Made by a program: the position numbers and the translations under genes. From NCBI GenBank assembly GCA_020137815.1, contig CM035360.1, forward strand, positions 7,331,743-7,395,742: a DNA stretch of 64,000 nt. The letters run 5' to 3'. Positions 21,601 to 61,693 of this stretch are shown here, one piece after another. This DNA comes from Hormiphora californensis (Eukaryota; Ctenophora; Tentaculata; Cydippida; Pleurobrachiidae). The notes beneath the pieces were generated by a model that did not search any database, was not told where the DNA came from, and saw only the letters and a program-made list of their open reading frames with translations. The number at the start of each line of letters is the position of its first letter. Positions within the stretch are counted from its first letter, which is position 1.

Positions 21601-21716
21601 AGGGGGAATACTCCCTTCTCACCTGCCAAAAAACTAAAATCCTATTCCCCCCTAGGTTGAAGAAGGAAAAGAAATCGAATGTCTATAACAACAAGTTCGC
21701 CGATACATCCGCCTGA
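18661..21716 (+). CDS. Rh-family ammonium/CO2 channel (Rh50/RhCG type), 11 exons
   Basis: Exons 18661-18802, 18975-19146, 19355-19496, 19713-19842, 20008-20152, 20296-20482, 20563-20737, 20872-20988, 21085-21180, 21388-21487 and 21656-21716 join in frame to 488 residues, normal for Rh glycoproteins. The family signature 'DQGGSMVVHAFGAYFG' carries the conserved Asp and first pore His; 'LHGIPGILGGL' carries the second pore His. About 12 membrane segments are visible and the C-terminus is short and charged. Rh proteins conduct ammonia across plasma membranes for nitrogen excretion. The N-terminus lacks the long glycosylated loop of vertebrate forms. Convergent with the dynein gene, whose stop codon lies 743 bp away. 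Confidence 0.95.
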
Positions 21717-22458
21717 ACTTGAAAAGAATAGAACTACAACTATAACATAAAACCTTGATGAAGCGGCCACTTTCGGCCCATGTTTACCTCAATTCCTTCG
21801 AGGTTGAAAAACAATTCTAGTGTTGCAAGAGCAGTGTTGCTGTTCAAACTTTAGCTATAAGTATAGTTGGCCCCCCGTATAGTTTCACGCGATATGCATC
21901 ATGCATGTTTTTATTTCTATAGATCCCGTTTTATAAGTTATAAATTATGTACCCCACCAGAAACGAAGTCTCTCTCTCTCTCTCTGCTAACATTTGTTAA
22001 CTTTGCACAACTTACAGTTACTTGAGAAGAAGGCAGGTAGATGTTCATGTAGCTTGGCATCACTGCACTGCATTCTCACAAGCTCACCTAAAAAGTTGTG
22101 TGTTATGGATTTGTGTGTTATTTAGAAATTAGAAAGGAGACTCTATTTGGCCTGGGCACAAGACAAAGAAACCCTGAGTGAAAAAGATGGGAAATGGTGG
22201 GGAGTTACAGATCTTGTGCCCAAGTGTGTGACAATGGAAGTGAACGACAGCAGAGTTATAGGGTTGTGAACAAATTGAAATGGATCTCTTTATACAAAAT
22301 ATGAATCAGTGAACACGCTCTGGACTCTAGTGGAACCTATAAGGTACACGATTAATCTAGATTTAGTAACGGAACAAGATATTTAATCCTGAACAGATCT
22401 CATTATTGATAGATTTAGTAATGTCTAGTAATATCACACACAAACACACACAAACAGT
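21717..22458. other. Convergent 3' spacer between Rh gene and dynein
   Basis: 742 bp between two stop codons on opposite strands; expected to contain both 3' UTRs. Contains only a short (TC)n run near 21970. No other feature seen. Confidence 0.5.
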
Positions 22459-50053
<27,595 letters not shown>

Positions 50054-50683
50054 ATTTATCAAGCTATTTACTTAGCTATGAAAATGGATATAAGTGGATA
50101 TAACTGAACTAAACTTCGATATAACTAGTAGACAAATTGTGCAGTAGCTTATGTTATGCAAAAAGTAGTCGCGCTGTCAGAGCATTGGCCTGACAGGAGT
50201 CGCGAGCTCAAGCCTGAAGTGGATTAATGTGTTCCCGCTTCTCCATTAAAATGGGGAGTCATAAACCCTGCAGACAACTAACAAGCAAAATTCATGATAT
50301 ATTCAGGCAGTTTGACGACATCCAGCCGGCAGCCAGCGATGCGACGGCAACCGGTAGAACGTACCCACTTCGAAATTTACTTGTTTGGTTGCGAACGCGA
50401 AGATCGCAAAGTTACTTCACGAAGAAATTCTTTGATATTTCTTCACGCGCACTAAAAATTCACTGCGCGGCACAAACAGTTGATTTGCGCGCACATAAAT
50501 ATAGCACGCGCAGACTTTTTGTCGTCAAACTTTTATTTCTCGATCCAGCGATCAAAGCTAAAGAACTTTTTGCCCCAAAACTTTTTCGGACCTCCCTCTT
50601 TCCACATGAAGCCTTAGCTCTCGCCACGTGACACGTCCTGGGTCCCTTTCTCTAGCTAACTTAAACCACCGTTTCAGCATGCT
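50054..50683. promoter_or_regulatory. Divergent intergenic region between dynein and DCAF13
   Basis: 630 bp between two start codons on opposite strands, so it should hold both promoters. A tRNA-like SINE fragment lies at about 50168-50215 (GTCAGAGCATTGGCCTGAC then a B-box-like CGCGAGCTCAAGCC). No TATA box stands out. A 134-codon open frame here has no recognisable homology. Confidence 0.5.
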
Positions 50684-52588
50684 ATGAAAGTAAAAGTTCT
50701 CAACAGAAACCCTAACGATTATCTCAAAACTCGGTCCGGAGACCTCCCCAAGCTCCCTCGAAATGTAGATCCTACACTTCATCCCCATGCATCACAACGA
50801 GAATACACCCAGGCCCTTAATGCTGTGAAACTTGAACGAGTGTTTGCTAAACCCTTTGTTGGATCGCTTGATGGCCACCGAGATGGAGTGTATTCAATGC
50901 TTACCCACCCGAAACGGCTACCAATTTTGATTTCTGGTGCTTGTGACGGTGAAATCAAGATCTGGAATGTAACGACAAAGGAATGTCTTAGCACCCTGGC
51001 TGCTCACTCTGGATTTGTTCGGGGAATGGGGATTAACGAGGTCAGTCTTCCAGATAGCACATCAATTTGTCATGACTTCAGTCCTACTAGGACTGTCCTA
51101 GTCAGTATTCTGGTCCTAATGATGTGATTTCGTTAGTTTCAATGACATTTCTCCCAAGCCAGGTGACTGTCTGATCTCTGTGGGTGATGACCAAATGGTG
51201 AAAGTTGTGGAATGTTGATGAAGCCATGAACAAAGGATCTATCCAGCCCAAACATACCATTGTATCAAAGGTAGGATTGAATAACGAGCATATCATATGC
51301 CCTATCTTCACCTACAGCTATCTTACATCTTCGTTTTCCTTAATTCTTTCAAGCTCTAATCAGAACCCCTTCAGACAATGTTGACTGGGGTTGACTATCA
51401 GTGGGGATCTAGCTCCGACACATTTGCCACGTGCGGTACATCGGTCGGGATTTGGAGTGTGAACCGAAACTGAGCCCCTTCGAACCTTTGATTGGGGAGT
51501 CGATACGATCAGTTCAGTAACTTACAATAAGGTTAGTCTTTCGTCAAAGATCAATTGGGATGTTGAAAAGAATAACTTGGACGATAGATAAATAAGCACT
51601 TTTAGATAAATAAGCACTTTTTTATCCACACTTCATCTCAGGTTGAAACGTATATGCTAGCCTCGACAGCTAGTGATCCGTAACATTGTCCTCTATGACT
51701 GTCGAGAGAACCAGCCCCTAAGAAAAGTCATCCTGTCCCAGAAGACTAACCAAGTAGCGTTTAATCCAATGGAAGCGTTTAACTTCACAGCAGCGTGCGA
51801 CTGACAACTAATTTGTATACTTTTGATATGAGGAAACTGAAGACGCCTCTAAATGTTCATATGGGCCATGCGATGGCAGTTTTATCAGTCAACTATTCAC
51901 CAACAGGTATGTTGTCTCTCAGGATACTCTCTCCTAGTTAAAGTATCAATCTCTCTTCTGCTCCCTTTAGTTAAAGTAACAATCTCACTTACTATCTCAT
52001 ATTTCTCTGACACTTCCTCTCCTGTCAGGTCGTGAGTTTGTATCAGGAAGTTACGACAAGACTGTCCGTATTTTCCCAGTTGGGAAGGGCAGATCGAAGG
52101 AGGTCTACCACACGAAACGGATGCAGCGTGTGTTTCTGTACCCACTACAGTGCTGACAGCAAGTTCATACTGACGGGTAGTGATGAGACGAACATCAGGT
52201 TATGGAAGAGTCTGGCGTGGGGCCAAATGGGTCCTGTTAGTGCTCGGGAGAGGGCTGCATTCGATTATAACAAGAAACTGATTGATAGATACAGTGAACA
52301 TCCGCAGGTAAACCCCGCTTTTCTCTCTCCATCTTTCTATTTCTCGTCATAGTTTCACAGTTTACCCCCTTACCAGCTAAGTCACCATCCTCACCCCCAC
52401 CCCCCTAGGTTAAGAGGATAAAGAGGCACCGTAACCTTCCTAAGATGGTTAAATCTATCAGCAAGGAACACATGAACATCAGATCTGCTCAAAAGAAGAA
52501 GGATGACAACAGAAGGAGACATGCAAAGGCTGGATCTGTGCCAAGAGTTGCGGAGAGGGCTAAACATGTTGTCAACGAGGAGGAATGA
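50676..52588 (+). CDS. DCAF13: DCAF13/Sof1, WD-repeat ribosome biogenesis factor, frame-broken
   Basis: CDS start at ATG 50684; AG acceptor at 50676-50677. Exons 50684-51040, about 51137-51270, 51375-51531, 51642-51906, 52029-52306 and 52409-52588. The N-terminus 'MKVKVLNRNPNDYLKTR' and 'KLERVFAKPFVGSLDGHRDG' match DCAF13, as do 'VDTISSV', 'NIVLYDCRE', 'NFTAACDDNNLYTFDMR', 'TNIRLWKS' and the basic Sof1 tail. DCAF13 is a small-subunit processome WD40 protein and CUL4 adaptor in the nucleolus. Exons 1 and 6 are clean, but exons 2-5 contain seven single-base gains leading to stops at 51143, 51216, 51471, 51681, 51802, 51809 and 52154. Since the protein signal is otherwise strong, consensus errors or recoding are more likely than a dead gene, but this is open. 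Confidence 0.85.
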
Positions 52589-53574
<986 letters not shown>

Positions 53575-53709
53575 CTGTTGGTTTATATTGTTTATTTTTA
53601 TGTGTTGTTCATAGTAATATTCTTGTTAACATTTTATTGTCCTAATTATGGTTTTATGCTCAACTCTAAAGGATTATTTTTATTACAAATTACAAATACC
53701 TAACCGATC

Positions 53710-53721
53710 CCAATCTGTAGC
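53710..53721 (+). promoter_or_regulatory. Acceptor site adjoining the FBL start codon
   Basis: CCAATCTGTAG then C then ATG. An acceptor this close to the ATG, 147 bp after the NKAP stop, fits a trans-splice site; a cis-spliced 5' UTR intron is the alternative. Confidence 0.5.
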
Positions 53722-55187
53722 ATGGCACCACCCAGAGGCAGAGGCAGTTTCGGAGGAGGTCGAGGTGGCGGCGGCGGTGGTCGAGGTGGAAGCAGGGGCC
53801 GAGGTGGCTTTGGAGGTAAATATTAAACACCCATTTCCTAATCAGAAACATAACACCTAGAAAGATAATCGAATAGTAGTCACATACGGATATATGTCTA
53901 TCACTCTAATTAGTTTTCCTACTTCCTAGTCCCTAACTCCCCCTCTCTCTGTAGGTCGAGGAGGAGGTGGTCGAGGTGGTGGTGGTCGAGGAGGTGGCAG
54001 GGGTGGTATGAGGGGAGGAAAGAAGGTGGTGGTTGAGCCCCACAGGCATAACGGTGTCTTCATTGCACGAGGAAAGGAAGACGCTCTGGTTACCAAGAAC
54101 CTGACACCTGGTGATACCGTGTATGGAGAGAAGAAGGTAATTTCACTTAACAGATCCAGCTTTATTCTTTACAGTTCCCGGAGTCAATAGAAGAATAAAC
54201 CAGTTTTAACAAAACCCTATTTTGTTCCTCACCCCTCCCTCCCTCAGGTTACTATTGAAGGAGTTGACGCCTCAGACAAGATCGAGTACAGGGTATGGAA
54301 TCCTTTCAGGTCAAAACTTGCCGCTGCTATTCTTGGTGGAGTATCAGATATTCACATCCGTAAGTGGGAGATACGTGTATAACTTCTGACATTCATTATT
54401 TGTTCCCCAATCCCAAAATTAACTAACATCTCCTTCCCTCTCTCCTAGGACCTGGCAGCAAGGTTCTGTATCTCGGTGCTGCCAGTGGAACTACGGTGTC
54501 CCACGTTGCTGATATCGTTGGACCGGAAGGTATTGTGTACGCTGTTGAATTCTCCCATCGATCAGGCCGAGATCTGATTAATGTTGCCAAGAAGAGGATG
54601 AACATTGTACCAATCATTGAGGTGAGAAAGGGTGACACAGTTTATTAATTCTGCTTAAAGGTTCTAACCTCTCCTCTTCTAGCCCCTGATCTAGTTGATT
54701 GTGTTTGCCTCTTCTAACCACTTCTCTTCTCCTTAACACCTCCTTTCCCTCTTCTAACCCCCTCCCTCTTCTGCCCAGGATGCCCGACATCCCCACAAAT
54801 ACAGGATGCTCGTTGGTATGGTTGATGTCATCTTTGCCGATGTTGCCCAGCCAGATCAGGCGAGGATTGTCGCCCTGAACGCTCACTCCTTCCTGAAGAA
54901 CAGCGGTCATTTTGTTATCTCCATCAAGGCCAACTGTATTGATAGTACTGCCGCTGCAGAGGCTGTCTTCGCAGGAGAGGTAGGAGCTTACAGTTAGATT
55001 CTTTTGTGATTACATTTTAAAGAACCATGGTTTTTGATGCACTCGTCTCCAACTCATAACTCTCTTTCTCCAGGTCAAGAAGATGAAGGCCGAAAAGATG
55101 AAGCCAGTTGAGCAGATCACCCTTGAGCCCTATGAGCGAGATCACGCCGTGGTAGTAGGTGTCTACAGACCTCCTCCCAAGAAATAG
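53722..55187 (+). CDS. FBL: Fibrillarin, rRNA 2'-O-methyltransferase, 6 exons
   Basis: Exons 53722-53815, 53955-54136, 54248-54359, 54449-54621, 54779-54979 and 55074-55187 give 291 residues (human 321). A Gly/Arg-rich GAR domain fills residues 5-55; the methyltransferase domain has the SAM motif '[15 protein letters not shown]' and '[11 protein letters not shown]', '[12 protein letters not shown]' and 'KANCIDST'. It is the catalytic subunit of box C/D snoRNPs in the nucleolus. The ATG follows a TAG acceptor by one base. I saw no box C/D snoRNA motifs in its introns. Confidence 0.97.
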
Positions 55188-55618
55188 GCTGGTGATGACG
55201 TCATAGGACACTGAGTGCCGAGAGAGTTTAGGTCGGGTGCTTGTGCTAGCCAGGGGAGGGCACAGGCGAGGTGTTTTATTCTTTTATTTATTAACCAGCT
55301 CTTTTTAAACAACTCTACACACTACCTTAATTTATTACAATTACAAACTCTCTTGCGTGAGAAAGGAAGGACAAGGGTTTAACGACATTTTTCAAACATA
55401 CCAGCATAGCCCTAATTTATTAACAAAATGTGACACCCGCCCTCTGCGGAAAAATGTACTGCTGAAAATTGCGTTTTACTACATCGTAACAACTTGTTTT
55501 CTTGTCTTTTGTTTCTCAACACTCATTTTCATACTCAAACAATATTAACCGTCTTTCTCCTTTAGTGATACCTCATTCCCCCAAACTCACTAACCAATAC
55601 TCTGTTCTCTCTCTAGCC
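55188..55618 (+). other. FBL-RPL37 spacer with acceptor at its end
   Basis: 431 bp with the FBL 3' UTR. It ends in a strong pyrimidine tract and CTCTAG at 55611-55616, two bases before the RPL37 ATG. Confidence 0.5.
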
Positions 55619-55986
55619 ATGACTAAGGGTACATGCTCGTTTGGAAAGCGACATAACAAGTCGCACACAATCTGCATCAGGTGTGGCAAGTCCTCCTTCC
55701 ACGTCCAGAAGAAGAGGTAAATGTTGTTCCCCTTTCAATAGCTCACTTTTCTGTTCCTTTTTCTAACTAGAAAACCGTCCCTGACACTCATTCTCTTCCT
55801 ACTAGGTGCTCCCAGTGTGCTTACCCCGCCGCCAAGCTGCGATCTTTCAACTGGTCTGTCAAGGGCAAGAGGAGGAAGACCACCGGAACCGGACGAATGG
55901 CCCATCTGAGGAACGTGCAGAGGCGATTCAGGAATGGATTCCAGAGCGGAGCTGCCAAACCCCAGGCCAAGAAGACCAGCTCTTAA
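55619..55986 (+). CDS. RPL37: Ribosomal protein eL37 (RPL37), 2 exons
   Basis: Exons 55619-55716 and 55806-55986 give 92 residues (human 97). It begins [19 protein letters not shown] and has the zinc-binding cysteines in '[10 protein letters not shown]' and '[10 protein letters not shown]'. Component of the 60S subunit. The upstream acceptor (TCTCTCTAG) ends two bases before the ATG. Confidence 0.98.
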
Positions 55987-56089
55987 ATTATTCTGATTCT
56001 GAGTTCATTTTTAACTATTGAAACTGCGTGTTTGTTCTGTCTCTACCATATCAAGATCCCAACTTACCTCGATTGTTACCATTTCTCTC

Positions 56090-56141
56090 GCTGTCTTTCT
56101 TTCTCCATTTCTGTCCCTAAATTCCCCATCTCTTCCCTAGC
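56090..56141 (+). promoter_or_regulatory. Polypyrimidine tract and acceptor adjoining the RPS7 start codon
   Basis: Only 155 bp separate the RPL37 stop from the RPS7 ATG. The second half is pyrimidine-rich and ends TCTTCCCTAG, then C, then ATG. There is little room for a promoter, exon and intron, so a trans-splice acceptor within a polycistronic unit is the simplest reading. Confidence 0.6.
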
Positions 56142-57965
56142 ATGACATTGTTCAGTCAGACCTCCAAGCTGCTTAAAGCTGAGGGGGAGAAGCCTAATGC
56201 CGTTGAGAGTGCCGTGTCCCAGGCCCTCCTTGACCTTGAGGCCAACTCCGACCTCGCCAACGCCCTCAGGGGTCTCTACTTTGTAGGAGCCGAGGAGGTC
56301 GTCATCAGGGACGATAAGGTGAGACGGGGGGGACGACATGTTAATTGTTAATAAATCACCTCTTTTTTCGATTTTGTTAATTAACGTTAATTAACAAAAT
56401 TAACAAAGTTAACAAATCAGCAAAGACTGTTCTTATTGGTTGATAACACGACTTTTACTGGTTTAATTTTATAGTTTAATGACTTTTCTAACACATATAC
56501 AGTCAGACCCCGATTTACCGGGCCCCGATTTACCGGTACCCCGATTTACCGGGACGATAAAATTCCCCCGATCTAGGAAATTAACGGTAATTGACCCCGA
56601 TATACCGGGCACCCCGTTTTACCGGTCAAAACCCTTTCCCCCGAGCATCCCGGTAAATCGGGGTCCGACTGTATACCCAAACAAGGCCTCTTCCGATAAC
56701 CAAAGTCCGAAATACATGTTTTTTTGGCTCAAAATCGATAAAAATCCAAAAGTTACAAATATTTCAATTTAGCGTAAAAAATCTCACTTTAACGTGATTT
56801 TTTCATTGACAATCGATTCTTTGGACTTAAGAAGCTTCTAGAAGATGATGTACAACGTTTCTGTCGGAAAAAGAAACAAAATATTTCCAAAATCAATTTT
56901 TTGTTTAAAAATTGAAAATATGCTTCGCTACAAATCCTTGTGTTTTTTTAGAAAAATTAATTTTTGGGATATTTTTGTTTTATGGTAAATTCATGAGTCT
57001 TATTTAGTTTTTAGGGTTAAAAAAGGTGGATTAGGGTCAATTGACTTCAATTGCGGTTTAGTTTGGCTAGTTTTTATTAAAATTTACACAATGGAACAAA
57101 TCGCTCTAGAAAAGCCGTAGTAGAGGTTAGTAGGGGTGTGCAAATCGTGCAAAAGGAACAACTTTGCTCGCAGAACAAGTGTTAAATACCAAAAACACGC
57201 GCTAAAGGTGATTTAGATGGCATAAATGGCATTTGTTAACGTTTGTTAACTTTTTGTTAATTTTGTTAATAAATCACCTGTTTTCTCGATGTTAATATTA
57301 ACAAAGTTAACAAAATTAACATGTCGCACCCCCCGGTGAGACGAGAGAGATATTTTAGAATGAATACTTCTTGTTTCTAACATAAGAATTTTAAAAAAGT
57401 TAGGTAAATCTGCCAACACTAACCCCATCCTCTTTCCTCCTCAGGTTGCGGTTGTCATCCACATTCCCTTCCCCCAACAAAAGGTCTACCAGAAGATCCA
57501 ATCGAAACTTGTCAGGGAGCTGGAGAAGAAGCTGAGTGGAAAGCACGTCATCTTCCTGGCCAAGAGGAGGATCCTCTCTAAACCCACCCGACACAGCCGA
57601 AACCTGAGCAAGCAGAAGAGGCCAAGGAGCCGAACTCTCACCGCCGTCCACGATTCCATCCTCGACGATTTGGTTTTCCCCGCTGAGGTGTGTAGCATTT
57701 CTTTCATTCATCCCTGAACCCACCCGGCACCCCCTCTCGTTTTATGTGAACGCAATGACAGTGTCATAGTGAATTCAAGTTAACTAACCCCACTTCCCAT
57801 CAGATCACCGGAAAGCGAAAGAGGGTGAAGCTGGATGGATCCCAGTTGCTCAAGGTCCACCTCGAGAAGTCCGCTCAGATTAACACCGAAACCAAGGTCG
57901 ATACTTTCATGGCTGTCTACAAGAAACTGACGGGAAAAGACGTCGTGTTTGAATATGTGGACTAA
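56142..57965 (+). CDS. RPS7: Ribosomal protein eS7 (RPS7), 3 exons
   Basis: Exons 56142-56318, 57445-57687 and 57804-57965 give 193 residues (human 194). Recognisable by '[17 protein letters not shown]', '[19 protein letters not shown]' and '[20 protein letters not shown]'. It is a 40S protein that also acts in pre-rRNA processing. Intron 1 is swollen from about 110 bp to 1.1 kb by a poly-G-ended element inserted on the donor itself. Confidence 0.98.
56318..57342. mobile_element. Poly-G-ended inverted-repeat element (MITE B) in RPS7 donor
   Basis: GGTGAGAC occurs at 56318-56325 and 57335-57342. Between them a 1,009-bp element starts with a G run then ACGACATGTTAATTGTTAA and ends TTAACAAAATTAACATGTCG then a C run. 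Its subterminal zones repeat 'gttaa' motifs in both directions. The 8-bp duplication includes the last exon base and the GTGAGA donor. A pogo-like MITE is nested inside (56500-56671). Confidence 0.9.
56498..56673. mobile_element. Pogo/Tigger-like MITE, 172 bp, nested in MITE B
   Basis: CAGTCAGACCCCGATTTACC ... GGTAAATCGGGGTCCGACTG, flanked by TA on both sides. Same length and ends as the copy at 9271-9442, although the interior differs. It inserted after MITE B. Confidence 0.92.
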
Positions 57966-60900
57966 TTTATTGACGCCTTTTTAATTTATCTTAAAAAGAG
58001 ATCAGATCTTTGCTTTTGAGTGTACAATGTGCGTGTGTCCCTGTGTGTGACATGGTTATGGGGCTTGGTGAGCTGAGCGCGCACGCCGAACGACTCTCTT
58101 GTGATGCGTAATGCACACTGTTACTATTACCATTTGAAAAATCAAGTGCGCGCGCTAAGCCTTTTCCCACCGTTTTCAGGGCCATGTGGTCCTCCCTGGT
58201 TTTGCTTTCGGCAACCGGACAGTGCTTGTGGAACCGGCTTCTTGATTTGCTTGTCAACATGGCAGTTTGATCAGTCAAATTCCTGAAACGAGCCTTGTTC
58301 CGGAGTTGATTTCCATTCCCCTCGACGCGGGACCTCGCGTGCAAATGGTGCGCGCGCAAAATGGGACACACCACAGCCAGCAGTTGAGTGACATCGGAGT
58401 TGTCAGGTGACAATGTCACGGTACGGCTGACAGTCACGTGATTTGGACCGTAACCCCACCCCTTTCAGCCATTGTGGATTGTGGAACCGATGCATCTCGT
58501 GTACAAAACACCGGGAGTGGATCAGTGCCCCTTTTACCGCCAAGATGCTGGAAACATAAAACAAGGTAACTTTAAAACTGACAAAAACATTTTATACCTA
58601 CACACAAAACTATACAGTTCTCTCTATACACAGTTTATTTACACTATAATGCTTGAAAATCAGGCATTTGAACAATTGGATGTCTCTTATCCATATAGTT
58701 TTAACCCCTTCCTAAAAAACAGGGTAGGTACAGGTATTATAATACACGGTAGAAAACAAAGCTACAAAACTGGCTGTGGTACTTGAAGAAGTTGGCTTAA
58801 ATTTTGAAACTCATAGTATGCAATTTGTTTTTAATTTTATTTGGGTATCAACCAACTTCTTCAAGCACCCAAAAAAATATTCTGACACTCACTCGACAAC
58901 TCAAAATATATCAGTCTCTATAACAGTCCTATCTCTCAGCGGCACTCCATGCAAGGACACTTTTCATGTAGTAGCGGGCTGAATTATCTGCATGCGGGTT
59001 GGAGATTTAATGGGGGTATGATCGGCGATTATTGGTAACGTCTCGTATACATCTGTCTGCAGTAAATCAAATGTCAGCAAGGGGTATCAGCAAGGGAGAG
59101 AGGGGGTAGTTTTACAAGGAATGCGGGTTGGGGTTCTGGGAATTATGGGGACCATATCATGATAGGGAGGGGTGGGGGACAATCAATCTAACTTTACAGC
59201 ATTATCAGACGGGGCTATATAATGTAGTTTTGGTATCGTTCAGTCAGCAATTCAGTTTCACATAATCGTGCAGCGATATAGCGTTCTCTTCACGCGGCGT
59301 TGAATAGCATTGAATTACTCAAACCCTCTTTTAACAAGTAAAAATGAGGGTACGAGCAAGGCAACAACAACAAGCTTCATAATTCATTTCATGTGTCATG
59401 CTATTAACCCAGACAAGTGGTTTAGTAGAATTTAGGTCGTGTATAATTCAACTGTAGGTCACGGAGTAGAATTCTGTTTTTCTGTTTTTGTTTTGACCTC
59501 CCACTTTTACTTTCAATTCTCAGTGCTGCGTTATCAAGTGTTGGAAGGTGCCTGTGGTAGCTTGCACTGGGGAAACACATGACGTCACACATGAACAGTT
59601 ACCATGGTTACAGGTAAGCAACTAAGCAGTTTAAATGAGTTACCACTATTAAATGTAGATGGAGATTAGGGCCTAGGTTTGGGGTTTCGCCTTCTATATC
59701 GTGTACTAGGGTTGTATTCGGAACTGGAATGGGATTGTACTGGGTATTTTTAGGGGCTCTTTATAGGTTTAAAGAATATACACGTTTGTAGGCAAGAACA
59801 GAGGTTACAAAGAAAGACCGAGGGTACAATTTCGGAGGTTTCAAAAAGGTGACCACACCAAGTGCTTCAACCCCGCTTAACTTTCTCATGCAGCCTCTCT
59901 CCTCAGAAAAGTAGTGAGGATGTAGGGAGGAAGGTGGAGGGTTTTTTAGATTGCACCCCTTGGTGGGGTCTGGCTTTGCTATCTTCCCCTTCCCTTGCAT
60001 GCGAAGATGAGGGGCTTGGTTTGTATTGGGGCTCTATTTTCCCGATTATCGAGTATGTTGCTAGTGTTCGCTTGTACCTGCTCGTGTTTTGTGGGTCTAG
60101 GTAGAAGTTTCTTTCACGGGTACTGGCCGCCAGGCTGCTTGTCCCAGCTACACTACTACGCTTGCTATCTGATTCTGTGAGAAAGGGGGTAATGTGAGCT
60201 GGGGAGAGATCAGGTGACAATCTGGGCAGGGGGGGTGTCAATCAGACACTCTGTTTCTAATTCTAGGGTTTTTTTGCTGCAAAAAAAGTGCTGTTTTGAT
60301 AGATTTCAGTATTTTCACCAAGAGATAGCACGTGAAAAAGCTCCAATTTGTTAATGACGGGTAATTGAATGCAATTAACTTACTTATTACCCACTTACTT
60401 TTCTCCAGTACGTTGTCTGATTCTCTGTAGTTCCCATACCAGGTCTGGTTAGCGCCCAGGGGTAGCGTGCTTGCACCCTATGTGGGAATTACTAGGTCAG
60501 ACTTTTTATGGTAAGCCTTGGAAAAGGCATCATTATACAATTTATAAAATTTGACGTTGATATTCTTGAATTAATTATGACCCAGATCTGTAATCATTTT
60601 CACAGTCAATACAAAGGAGGTCTTACACAGTGTAGAACATGGCTATGGGAGGTTGGGATTCGAAACCACGCAACCGGGAGATTAGATTCAACCTTAATTA
60701 ATTAGTTAATGGGTCACTGGTCAGATATATTTAAGTGGGAAACTGCCGATATAGTTTCATCCCTGCACCTTTCTAACTAGGAAGTCCCTATAACTACACC
60801 TAATCGTGTAACGACTTACTATTTAATTACAACTCATTAATTACCCGTATTTGGTTGGTTGTTGGTTGGGGTTGGTTATTTACACTGTGTAGCTTGTTTC

Positions 60901-61196
60901 CTATCCCAGGTAGATTCGAACTCTGCTCAACAGGCTGCTGGACACATGGGAGTTAATCGGGTTAGGAGTGAAATATAAAATAGGGCAGGTGGATGGGAGA
61001 GAAGTAATTTAGAGTTGGAAGCCTATGTCAGCTGCCACTTGGAGATACCCCATGAAATATGAATTGGCAATGAGCCTGACAGGACCTCGGTTTCAAAATA
61101 GAGATCACCAGATCAGATACCTGGTAATGAAATTACCCCTCTGTTATGGCTCACAGAGCAATAAAAGGGGTGACTTCGTAACCAGATCACACATAC
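57966..61196. other. Intergenic region downstream of RPS7
   Basis: 3.2 kb without a convincing coding exon. It holds a possible hairpin at 58778-58869 (an 18-bp stem of TACTTGAAGAAGTTGG type with one mismatch and a ~56-nt loop) and several short tRNA-box-like segments at about 60440-60500, 60640-60700 and 60890-60940 (for instance GATTCGAA), probably decayed SINEs. Splice-like open segments on the minus strand at 59990-60180 could not be joined to the LRR exons in frame. Confidence 0.45.
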
Positions 61197-61693
61197 CTGG
61201 TAGTCTAAGAAGTACATGTCAGCTTTAGCTCTCTCCTCAGCACTGATTGGTATCCCATCAATAGAGAGGAGGTTGGGTTGTCGGAACACAAGCAGAGGGC
61301 GGTGCATCAACCTTCTAGCAACCTGAGGGAAGGGGTTAGCTCTCACAATATCTACAGCAGGAACCGACCGGACCAATCAGAACTCGTTATTTAGGTCACG
61401 TGACTGGTTATCAGCCAATCAGGGACCAGTATTTCCTGATTCGGTCGGTTCCTGATCTGCAGATATTATCTGGTCAAACCGATTGTTCAAGCCAATCTTT
61501 GTACTGCTGGAGTTATACTTCTGGAAGTAGATCTGGAAGTGACAGAACTAAAAAGTTACTAACATCACCCTTGTTACTTGTTGAGTAAGGGGTGGGTTAC
61601 TCAACAACTTGATACCCTACTTACTGGGTTGTTTGTCAGGGACATCTCCTTTAGAGCAGGTAGACACTCCAACTTCTCTAATTCTGCCAAGTC
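61197..61693 (-). CDS. Two exons of an LRRC9-like leucine-rich-repeat protein (partial)
   Basis: Exons 61625-61693 ('LEKLECLPALKEMSLTNNP') and 61197-61322 ('RRLMHRPLLVFRQPNL' and 'IDGIPISAEERAKADMYFLD') are both phase 0 with GT-AG borders. A leucine-rich repeat followed by an LRR-cap-like 'HRPLL..R.P.L..IDG' is typical of ciliary LRR proteins and reads like LRRC9. Neither the start nor the end of the gene is visible; upstream exons should lie beyond the MATE gene, outside the window. A two-exon relic cannot be excluded. Confidence 0.65.

Noticed and set aside
50227-50631. 134-codon plus-strand open frame between dynein and DCAF13
   Set aside because: Lies in the divergent promoter region, has no recognisable domain and biased composition.
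50684-52588. DCAF13 as a plain pseudogene
   Set aside because: All lesions are single-base gains, splice sites and protein similarity are intact, and the gene is normally essential; error or recoding is more likely, although not proven.
53816-57803. Box C/D or H/ACA snoRNAs in the introns of FBL, RPL37 and RPS7
   Set aside because: I looked for RTGATGA/CTGA pairs at suitable spacing and found none that convince.
59903-60241. Minus-strand open segment that could be a further LRR-gene exon
   Set aside because: The available acceptor puts it out of phase with the exon ending at 61197, and no domain is recognisable.
60440-60960. Functional tRNA genes
   Set aside because: Only isolated A-box or B-box-like pieces are present; no full cloverleaf could be drawn.
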